Assembly (NCBI RefSeq): GCF_014698115.1
Contig: NZ_JACJSJ010000001.1
Span: forward strand, 62,001-126,000
DNA length: 64,000 nucleotides
From: Nostoc sp. FACHB-973
GTDB lineage: Bacteria > Cyanobacteriota > Cyanobacteriia > Cyanobacteriales > Nostocaceae
Direction: 5' to 3'
Part shown: in pieces, positions 57,980 through 64,000 of the stretch
Position numbering within the stretch: position 1 is the first letter of the stretch
Layout of the letters: each line of letters opens with the position of its first letter
The notes under the pieces: generated by a model
Database searches by the model: none
The model's input: only the letters and a program-made list of their open reading frames with translations
What the model was told of the DNA's origin: nothing
Position numbers and translations under genes: made by a program

Positions 57980-59059
57980 ATGGACAATACAAACCAAAAA
58001 AAAGCTTTAATTAACGGTGAAATTGCCCTCTTTCTTAGAGGTTTGATTATTGGTAAAGTACTGACACTGATGGTTATTGGCGGATTGCTTTGGTGGTTAC
58101 TCAAGCCAAACTTACTATCCCGTGGCAGTGCTGACTCTTACTCTTCTAATCAAAGTTTAAAGATTCCTTCTAGTGGGGGATCTACTTTTGAGACAATTAC
58201 CGATGTCCCCACAGGCTCATTTAACTACGGTGGTAGTACAGCTTGGGCATCTATCCGGCAATTGGTAGATTCTCAGATCCAAAGCGATCGCCCTGAACTA
58301 CAATTACGCTATGTAGACCCTGCTAAGAATAGCCCTGGTTCTAGCTCAGGTATTCGGATGTTGCTTGATGGACAACTAGACTTTGCTCAGTCTTCCCGTC
58401 CCCTCACAGATGAAGAAAAAGCAATTGCAACACAACGAGGCTTCACCCTTGAGCAACGTCAGGTAGGTATTGATGGAATAGCAGTGGTGGTCAATCCATC
58501 ACTGAAAGTACCTGGTTTAACTGTTGACCAATTGCAGCAGATTTATTCCGGGCAAATTACTAACTGGGAGCAAGTAGGCGGGCCAAATCTGCCCATTACA
58601 CCTTTATCTCAACGACCAGAAAACGCAGATACAGTAATATTCTCTAGCAATAACAACTCGAAGGGGCAAGCATCTAGCTCCAATGTACAGTATGTCTACT
58701 CGACTACAGATGCAGTGCGCCAACTCAGCAAAACCCCTGGTGGCGTGTATTACGCCTCTGCTCGTTCAGTGATACCTCAGTGTAGTGTGAAGGCTTTGCC
58801 ATTGGGTCGCACTTCTGGTGAGTTAATTCCCCCCTACCGTGAACCTCTGGTGTCACCGGAAAATTGCTTACGTCAGCGTAATCAAGTAAATACTGAGGCT
58901 ATTAGAAATGGTAGCTATCCAATTACTGCTGACTTGTTTGTGATTATTAAGCAGAATAAAGGGCGAGAACAGCAAATAGGGGATGCCTACGCCAAACTTT
59001 TATTAACTGAACAGGGACAAAAAGCAATTGAGCAAGCTGGTTTCGTTGGGGTTCAGTAA
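57980..59059 (+). CDS. PstS-like phosphate-binding (PBP superfamily) protein
   Basis: 359 residues. An N-terminal anchor (about 18-38, LIIGKVLTLMVIGGLLWWLL) precedes a type 2 periplasmic-binding fold resembling PstS/SphX: NYGGSTAWASIRQLVDSQIQ, GSSSGIRMLLDGQLDFAQSS (phosphate-loop type), QLQQIYSGQITNWEQVGGPN, and the end ADLFVIIKQNKG, LLLTEQGQKAIEQAGFVGV. No transporter genes are adjacent; the neighbour is a kinase. It may serve as a stand-alone sensor or binding protein. Ligand identity is inferred. Confidence 0.85.
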   Translation: MDNTNQKKALINGEIALFLRGLIIGKVLTLMVIGGLLWWLLKPNLLSRGSADSYSSNQSLKIPSSGGSTFETITDVPTGSFNYGGSTAWASIRQLVDSQIQSDRPELQLRYVDPAKNSPGSSSGIRMLLDGQLDFAQSSRPLTDEEKAIATQRGFTLEQRQVGIDGIAVVVNPSLKVPGLTVDQLQQIYSGQITNWEQVGGPNLPITPLSQRPENADTVIFSSNNNSKGQASSSNVQYVYSTTDAVRQLSKTPGGVYYASARSVIPQCSVKALPLGRTSGELIPPYREPLVSPENCLRQRNQVNTEAIRNGSYPITADLFVIIKQNKGREQQIGDAYAKLLLTEQGQKAIEQAGFVGVQ

Positions 59060-59082
59060 TTTTCAGCTAAATAGACCACGCG

Positions 59083-59110
59083 GTAGGGGCGCAAAGCCTT
59101 GCGCCCCTAC
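59083..59110. repeat. Dispersed hairpin repeat GTAGGGGCGCAA
   Basis: GTAGGGGCGCAA and its perfect inverse around AGCC, 24 bp after the PstS-like stop. Same family as the hairpins at 270 and 15474. Confidence 0.7.
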
Positions 59111-59130
59111 GACAGATGTGGTGCAAATAG

Positions 59131-59270
59131 ATGAAAACTGCTGTAACTGAACCGTATTGGATTATGGACAATTGCGCTCGCTATAAAGTAGAAAGAGTGA
59201 ATGATATTCCTTGGTTTATGATTGCAGTTATTTATCAACTCGAAGCTAGTGGTAATTTCAATACACGCGA
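59131..59270 (+). pseudogene. Fragment of a lysozyme-like/peptidoglycan-acting protein
   Basis: Within the plus-strand frame from 59131, CARYKVERVNDIPWFMIAVI followed by YQLEASGNFNTRE recalls a conserved block of bacterial cell-wall lysozyme-like proteins (pattern: Y-x-x-V-x-x...I-P-W-x-x-I-A-x-I-x...E-x-S-x-x-F-N-T). It ends at the 3' end of the minus-strand xisI gene, so the remainder is missing. I infer a remnant only; recognition is by memory of the motif, with no alignment. Confidence 0.35.
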
Positions 59271-59280
59271 AACCCAACAT

Positions 59281-59616
59281 TCACTCCACAGCATAAGAGG
59301 TAAATTGGCGCTTAAAAGGAGAATGAAACCCAATGACGATATCAGAACGGGGTACACCTAACTCAACCAATCGTTCAGCAACAGACTCTTCTGTACCGTT
59401 ATACTGAATCCATATTTTCCCATTTTGAATATCAAAATGCATAACCGGGCCAAACACTCGCTTATCTCCTTGCCAGCCAACGTAAGCTAATTGATAATGG
59501 TCGTTTTCGCTATCAATAATTAGTTGGGAATTGACTGTATCGGTGTTATTTGTAATTTGTGCATGTTCTGTCAATATTTGTTTTATTAGTTGTCGATAAT
59601 GTTTTATCTTATCCAT
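59281..59616 (-). CDS. xisI: XisI-family protein (fdxN-element excision controlling factor)
   Basis: 111 residues matching XisI: MDKIKHYRQLIKQILTEHAQ at the start, YQLAYVGWQGDKRVFGPVMH, IWIQYNGTEESVAERLVELG and VIGFHSPFKRQFT. In Anabaena XisI and XisH are needed for developmental excision of the fdxN element by XisF. Both families are highly amplified in cyanobacterial genomes, so most copies are not excision factors; no XisF is seen here. Its start overlaps the 3' end of xisH by 13 bp. Confidence 0.92.
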   Translation of the reverse strand: MDKIKHYRQLIKQILTEHAQITNNTDTVNSQLIIDSENDHYQLAYVGWQGDKRVFGPVMHFDIQNGKIWIQYNGTEESVAERLVELGVPRSDIVIGFHSPFKRQFTSYAVE

Positions 59617-60020
59617 TGCTTAATCTCCTCCTGTTTAGGATCGTATACTATTAACTTAACTTGGTAACGTTGAAGGGTACGTTGGACGAAGGAGAGTTGA
59701 AAAAAATCTTGATGAGTTTCGCTAGGGACAGCTAAGTATAGAATTCTGTCTGCTTCTTGTTCTTCTAAAGCTTGGCAGTAATTGAGATATTGTCCGAGTG
59801 CAGTATGAAATTCACTGATATCTGAATCTGCAATAAAACTCTTAATTTCAACAGCTATTTTCTCTGTATTACGTTCTGCGGCGATCGCATTTTCAGCCGC
59901 TAAATCTATTTGTAGTTTAATTGCTTCACTAATGCGAATTGTAAAAGGATCGTGAGTAATTATCCAACCATCTTTAATTAATGCTTTTTTTACCTGTTGA
60001 TGGAAAACATCTTTAGCCAT
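59604..60020 (-). CDS. xisH: XisH-family protein (PD-(D/E)XK-like)
   Basis: 138 residues of XisH: KALIKDGWIITHDPFTIRI, the nuclease-like ERNTEKIAVEIKSFIADSDI (E-x-K), FHTALGQYLNYCQAL and IKLIVYDP-type end. The family has a PD-(D/E)XK-like endonuclease fold. It is the upstream gene in a translationally coupled pair with xisI. The pair resembles a two-component module such as a toxin-antitoxin system, but that is inference. Confidence 0.92.
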   Translation of the reverse strand: MAKDVFHQQVKKALIKDGWIITHDPFTIRISEAIKLQIDLAAENAIAAERNTEKIAVEIKSFIADSDISEFHTALGQYLNYCQALEEQEADRILYLAVPSETHQDFFQLSFVQRTLQRYQVKLIVYDPKQEEIKQWIR

Positions 60021-60140
60021 TTTGCTGTCTCTAAATCAGAGTTTCAAAATGAAAATATCCCATTCTTTTATCAAACAGAATTCAGGAGTCAGGAGTCAGA
60101 ATTCAGAATGAATTCTGTATGACTGGCGAATGAATAACCG

Positions 60141-60235
60141 GGTTTAAGACCCCCACCAAATCTACGATTTGGTGGTCTTCAATCAGTCGTGGGTCTGAAT
60201 CCCCGACTGATAGCGAAGCGTTAGCGAGTCATCGA
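60141..60235. repeat. Structured repeat with two stem-loops (possible IS200/IS605-end relic)
   Basis: CCACCAAATC-TAC-GATTTGGTGG (60153-60175) and TCAGTCG...CGACTGA (60183-60189 with 60204-60210) are two adjacent hairpins. GTGGGTCTGAATCCCCGACTG resembles ends of IS200/IS605 elements in cyanobacteria, where the guide RNA is located. No tnpA or tnpB is next to it. GAATTCAGGAGTCAGGAGTC repeats flank the region 60021-60334. Confidence 0.35.
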
Positions 60236-60334
60236 GCGTCTTGATTCTGACTCCTGAATTCTGACTTCTGAATTCTTCTTCAAGATATCTTAGGTAAGAT
60301 TCACAAGACTTTGATATCCAAGCTTCATCAGATG

Positions 60335-61408
60335 TTATTTACGTTTGACTGGAACTCCCCAAATCTTGACTTTTTGATCGAATCCACCACTGGCTAATAT
60401 TTGCCCATTTGGACTAAAAGCGATCGCACTTACCCAATCGGTATTTCCAGTCAATGTATTTATTAACTCACCTGACGTTATATTCCACAACTTAATGCCA
60501 TCTCTGCCGGCACTAGCAAGGGTTTCTCCGTCTGGGTTAATGGCGATCGCATTTACCCAATTATTATGTCCTGTAAGAGTGCGGAGTAATTCTCCACTAT
60601 TAACATTCCACACTTTAACGGTGCGATCGCGGCTAGCACTAACTAATGTTTGTCCGTCTGGTGTAAAGCTAACGGCAGTAACAGAATTAGTATGAGCTAC
60701 TGATTCACTAATTAATTTACCACTACTCAGGCTCCACAGCTTAATTACACCTTTATTGTCGCCACTAGCCAAGGTTTGCCCATCAGAACTAATGGCTACG
60801 GTATAAATTAAATTGTTAAAGCGTACTAAAGTACCGAGTGGGCGCTGCTGTAACAAATCCCACAAGCGGATTCCATCTAAAGCTCCACTAACCAAAACTT
60901 TACTGTCAGGAGATACCGCTAAAGATAATACGTTACTGGTATGTCCTACAAAAGAGCGGCTAAAGCTAAATTTAAAATTTTTCACATTCCAGAGGTTAAT
61001 CGTGTTGTCAGTACTACAACTGACGAGGGTTCGACCATCTGGCGACATTATTAAAGACTCTACAGCGGTTTTGTGTGCTTTGTTAATATCCCCTAATTTT
61101 TTGCCGTTGGCTGGATTCCAAAGGCGAATTATACCCTCGTTTTCTGCGCCTCCACTAAGAAGAATTCTGCTATCTGGAGTGAACGCCAGGGATTTAACGG
61201 TTCCGTTATGTCCTTTGAGGCTGTAAAGTAGCTGAAAATTCGCAAAATTATTTGTAGTTTCGGAGTTTGGTGCAAATTCAATAGCAGCATCAGCCTGACG
61301 AATATAAAACCCTTCCCAAGTGGTTACTGGAAGGGCAACAGCTGCCATAAAAGCCAAGATAATATACCGACGCCAGAAATTACCCCCACCTCTTCCCTCA
61401 CTCCTCAC
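60335..61408 (-). CDS. WD40-repeat protein with signal anchor
   Basis: 357 residues: a hydrophobic N-terminal segment (YIILAFMAAVALPVTTWEGF) and then seven WD40 repeats (residues about 57-356), each closing in W-[NDSG] preceded by L/I/V-x-L-W such as IRLWNPANG, INLWNVKN, IKLWSLSS, VKVWNVNS. Seven blades make a complete propeller. It has no catalytic domain; a scaffolding role outside or at the cytoplasmic membrane is likely. The last blade lacks the usual final strand exchange but ends cleanly at VKIWGVPV. Confidence 0.9.
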   Translation of the reverse strand: MRSEGRGGGNFWRRYIILAFMAAVALPVTTWEGFYIRQADAAIEFAPNSETTNNFANFQLLYSLKGHNGTVKSLAFTPDSRILLSGGAENEGIIRLWNPANGKKLGDINKAHKTAVESLIMSPDGRTLVSCSTDNTINLWNVKNFKFSFSRSFVGHTSNVLSLAVSPDSKVLVSGALDGIRLWDLLQQRPLGTLVRFNNLIYTVAISSDGQTLASGDNKGVIKLWSLSSGKLISESVAHTNSVTAVSFTPDGQTLVSASRDRTVKVWNVNSGELLRTLTGHNNWVNAIAINPDGETLASAGRDGIKLWNITSGELINTLTGNTDWVSAIAFSPNGQILASGGFDQKVKIWGVPVKRK

Positions 61409-61526
61409 TATTTTTCCTCACTTTTTGATTAGGTATAAAAAAACATATACAAACAAAATATATCGAGTTAGGAGTAATAATTCATAACTCATAACTCCTA
61501 ACTCCTAACTTTTAACTCACCACTCC

Positions 61527-61823
61527 CTAAAGAGGTGGTTTTTTCTTAGAAACGCTTAGCATTGGTAAAGGCGGACTAGAAGAACGAGAGGGCAAGTAAT
61601 GTTGTACTACAGGCTCCTCTGGTAAAGGACGACGCTGTTGGATACGCCATAACTTCAAGCCTAGTGCTATCCCTGCCGTTCCCAAACCAAAAGCAAACAA
61701 CGACCAGCTATCATCCAATCCGCCAATCAGGGCATCTACCAGTCCCATCGTAATCAATATAGTGATTAGTGGTTCTTTTCGGTAGGTTGACTTCAAAAAA
61801 CGAGGTAATACAGCGTTCATCAC
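61527..61823 (-). CDS. Small membrane protein (98 aa), unknown
   Basis: 98 residues with two predicted spans (about 19-36 LITILITMGLVDALIGGL and 40-58) and a basic, Pro-rich C-terminus (RPLPEEPVVQHYLPSRSSSP). It begins ATGATG; the second ATG (61820) is equally likely. No family recognised. It lies upstream of the WD40 gene, with a 118-bp gap of CCTAACTCCTAACTT-type repeats between. Confidence 0.6.
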   Translation of the reverse strand: MMNAVLPRFLKSTYRKEPLITILITMGLVDALIGGLDDSWSLFAFGLGTAGIALGLKLWRIQQRRPLPEEPVVQHYLPSRSSSPPLPMLSVSKKKPPL

Positions 61824-62184
61824 AGCTTGATTGGTTCCAGTTTACCTTTTGTGTATATTTACCAAGAATACCTCACCCATATTTTGCCTTTTTCATGAAA
61901 GGCATAAACTAATTTAATATGACTTTCTTGAGTAGGGGAGGAAGTCTACTCATTAACCTTCTTACATGTGCTAGTTGCAAGTTGCGGATATTTCAGTCAG
62001 TAATAGGTATTTGGATTCCTCTGTTGGTTACATTCTACGGCAACAATTTACGAATAAATCTAATTAAAGTGTTGAGGGCGAAGTACTTGGCTATCAATAT
62101 ATTAAAGTCAAAACCAACTGGTTGTTCCAGCTGGTTGAAACTCTCCTAAATACTAGCTTACAATTTGTGTGCTTGTTGGTGGCA
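61824..62184. other. Intergenic spacer
   Basis: AT-rich spacer with no supported gene. A plus-strand open frame at 61919-62149 encodes an unrecognisable Leu/Lys-rich sequence and has no ribosome-binding site; I leave it out. Confidence 0.4.
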
Positions 62185-62355
62185 CTACTTCAGACCCAGC
62201 CATGATAGCACCCCTTGATTGGTGACGTATTCAATCACCAACATCAAGCCAAAGCCAATCATTGCAGCTCGACCATTCAAGCGCTCAGCATATTCGTTAA
62301 AGCCAAATTTAGGCTGGTCTAGTTTAGGTGTAATTGTCGGTTGTGGTTGTGTCAT
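62185..62355 (-). CDS. hli: High-light-inducible protein (Hlip/SCP)
   Basis: A 56-residue single-helix protein, too short for common ORF thresholds. MTQPQPTITPKLDQPKFGFN is followed by the Hlip chlorophyll-binding signature E-x-x-N-G-R-A-A-M-I-G-F in the helix (residues 24-35). Hlips bind chlorophyll and carotenoid, associate with photosystem II assembly and quench energy under high light. The stop is at 62185. AGAGG lies about 12 bp before the ATG. It stands alone and faces away from ald. Confidence 0.92.
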   Translation of the reverse strand: MTQPQPTITPKLDQPKFGFNEYAERLNGRAAMIGFGLMLVIEYVTNQGVLSWLGLK

Positions 62356-62873
62356 TTTTTAGAAACCTCTTTTCGGCAAACGGGACTTAATATTGGACTG
62401 TGTGGTATTGGTCAGGCAAGGGGTAATATCATGTCCGGTTTTATCACTAAGACTGATGCGGGGACACGGGGACACGGGGACACGGGTACGCACAGAAATT
62501 TTAACGATAAGTGATTAAACGGAGTTGATATAAAGCTAAAGGAATTAATTTCTTTTTTTCCTTAACCTTTGGCCTGTTTTGGGAGATGATGAGCGATCGC
62601 AGTGCTTGAATGCCAAGATGACTTGAGAAATTCAGCCACAGCTTCCTAAAAGGGAGCCATACAACCGCCTTTTTAATAAATTGTTACTATTCTTTATATA
62701 TTGTATAAATACTTGGGCAATAGTCAAGGGTAAGAGTTTACAGCTATTCAGATTAAATTGACAGGCTCAAGATTGAGAATAGCTACTTCTAATACAGCTA
62801 TCCGCAATAGTTCAGTAGCAAGCTTGAGATTGGCAGGCTACAGTTAAACAAAAAAAATTATCTGAGGCGATAT
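62356..62873. other. Divergent hli-ald regulatory region
   Basis: Contains a GGGACACGG tandem tract at about 62458-62490 (three to four 9-bp units) and an AT-rich stretch. Promoters of the light-inducible hli gene and of ald should lie here. No clear high-light regulatory motif was found by eye. Confidence 0.4.
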
Positions 62874-63965
62874 ATGGAAATCGGCGTCCCCAAGGAAAAT
62901 AAAGATCAAGAATTTCGGGTAGGTTTAAGTCCTTCGAGTGTGCGGGTGCTGCGAGAAAATGGTCATAGCATCTTCGTCCAGACACAAGCAGGTAGTGGTG
63001 CTGGGTTCACAGATGACGACTACACAAGTGCTGGAGCCGAAATTGTTCCCACACCAGAAGCGGTTTGGAATCGGGAATTAGTTGTGAAGGTCAAAGAGCC
63101 GCTGAAATCTGAGTATAATTTTTTGCAGAAAGGGCAGATATTATTTACTTATTTACACTTAGCAGCCGATCGCCAATTAACAGAGCATTTAATTGATTGT
63201 GGCACTTGTGCGATCGCTTACGAAACTGTAGAACAACCAGGCGCTAACAGACTACCCTTACTCACCCCCATGAGCGTGATTGCCGGTCGGCTTGCGGTAC
63301 AATTTGGGGCGAGATTTCTAGAACGTCAGCAAGGCGGTAGAGGTGTGCTTTTGGGAGGTGTACCTGGAGTTAAACCAGGTAAAGTAGTAATTCTCGGTGG
63401 CGGTGTTGTCGGCACAGAAGCAGCTAAAATTGCCGTGGGTATGGGTGCTAGCGTGCAGATTTTAGATGTGAGTGTGGAGCGGTTGTCTTACTTAGAAACC
63501 TTATTTGGCTCTAGAGTCGAATTGCTTTACAGCAACTCAGCTCATATTGAAGCCGCAGTTAAGGAAGCAGATTTGCTCATTGGTGCAGTTTTAGTACTGG
63601 GACGCAGGGCACCAATCTTAGTATCCCGCGAATTGGTCAAACAAATGTATCCTGGTTCAGTAATAGTTGATGTTGCTGTTGACCAAGGCGGTTGTGTGGA
63701 AACCTTACATACCACATCTCACACAAATCCGGTATACATTGAAGAGGGCGTGGTGCATTATGGCGTTCCCAATATGCCAGGAGCAGTACCTTGGACAGCA
63801 ACTCAGGCACTCAATAATAGTACATTACCTTATGTTGTGCAGTTGGCGAATTTGGGAATTAAGGCATTGGAAGTTAACCCAGCCTTAGCTAAAGGTGTGA
63901 ATGTGCAGAATCATAAATTAGTGCATCCTGCCGTGCAAGAAGTGTTCCCTGATTTGGTAAGTTAG
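62874..63965 (+). CDS. ald: Alanine dehydrogenase
   Basis: 363 residues, normal for Ald, which interconverts L-alanine and pyruvate plus ammonia with NAD(H). Seen are IGVPKENKDQEFRVGLSPSS, KVKEPLKSEY (catalytic Lys region), LHLAADRQLT (His), MSVIAGRLAVQ and the NAD site VVILGGGVVGTEAAKIAVGM. In heterocystous cyanobacteria Ald is linked to alanine use during nitrogen fixation; that role is inferred. The start is ATG with AGGCGAT nearby. The last 35 bp of the window after its stop show no gene. Confidence 0.95.
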   Translation: MEIGVPKENKDQEFRVGLSPSSVRVLRENGHSIFVQTQAGSGAGFTDDDYTSAGAEIVPTPEAVWNRELVVKVKEPLKSEYNFLQKGQILFTYLHLAADRQLTEHLIDCGTCAIAYETVEQPGANRLPLLTPMSVIAGRLAVQFGARFLERQQGGRGVLLGGVPGVKPGKVVILGGGVVGTEAAKIAVGMGASVQILDVSVERLSYLETLFGSRVELLYSNSAHIEAAVKEADLLIGAVLVLGRRAPILVSRELVKQMYPGSVIVDVAVDQGGCVETLHTTSHTNPVYIEEGVVHYGVPNMPGAVPWTATQALNNSTLPYVVQLANLGIKALEVNPALAKGVNVQNHKLVHPAVQEVFPDLVS

Positions 63966-64000
63966 AGGTTATACAGGCGAGGGTTAGAAGGTGCGATCGC

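Noticed and set aside
61919-62149. 76-codon plus-strand frame
   Set aside because: No ribosome-binding site and no recognisable features; opposite in direction to the surrounding small genes.

Overview
The window is chromosomal DNA of a filamentous, probably heterocyst-forming cyanobacterium (Nostocales: Nostoc, Anabaena or a relative). The evidence is frequent GCGATCGC (HIP1) octamers, a beta-prime RNA polymerase subunit split into rpoC1 and rpoC2, the NDH-1 gene ndhH, a high-light-inducible protein gene, a cyanobacteriochrome GAF protein, a cyanobacterial cytochrome c oxidase operon with ctaA/ctaB divergent to it, xisH/xisI homologues, and dense simple-sequence and hairpin repeats in nearly every intergenic gap. 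I recognised no tRNA, rRNA or CRISPR array and no intact transposase.

Layout. 0.5-9.3 kb: an SMP-30/gluconolactonase-like enzyme, a hicA-hicB pair, pgsA, an aspartase/fumarase-family lyase, a Ca2+-type P-type ATPase divergent from an AAA ATPase, and a DUF362 protein. 10-15.3 kb: a GAF histidine kinase, an endonuclease/exonuclease/phosphatase-fold protein, rsmH and ndhH. 15.3-19.5 kb is an accessory patch. It holds a decayed Eco57I-like restriction-methylase gene split by a MITE-like element, a stand-alone cyanobacteriochrome GAF protein, a VOC protein, and a tight three-gene operon: antitoxin-like protein, PIN nuclease, and a protein with a HEPN-like motif plus a probable OST-HTH/LOTUS domain. 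19.7-32.7 kb is mostly housekeeping: alpha/beta hydrolase, MidA-type methyltransferase, a beta-hydroxyacid dehydrogenase, a long membrane-anchored repeat protein, hslO, Uma2, universal stress protein, hisD, rpsT and tatD.

33.4-43 kb is the rpoB-rpoC1-rpoC2 operon, closed by a strong intrinsic terminator. 43-49.3 kb is again accessory: a GIY-YIG-like protein, a Ser/Thr kinase with a YARHG-like end, an Rpn-type PD-(D/E)XK protein with a well-preserved MITE at its stop codon, a 21-bp tandem array, a ferredoxin-metallo-beta-lactamase fusion, a truncated kinase and a hicB-hicA pair. 49.4-55.7 kb is the respiratory module: ctaB and ctaA (heme A synthesis) on the minus strand, divergent from ctaC-ctaD-ctaE (oxidase subunits II, I, III). 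56.3-64 kb carries a second kinase, a PstS-like protein, xisH/xisI, a seven-bladed WD40 protein, a small Hlip gene and alanine dehydrogenase.

Two themes stand out. First, core operons (rpo and cox) have intercistronic gaps filled with inverted or tandem simple repeats, and such repeats appear to have entered reading frames (rpoC2, the midA homologue) or supplied start-codon contexts (ctaD, rpoC2). Second, remnants of mobile and defence genes lie beside small toxin-antitoxin-type modules. The best candidate for an uncharacterised system is the PIN plus HEPN/LOTUS operon at 17985-19484.
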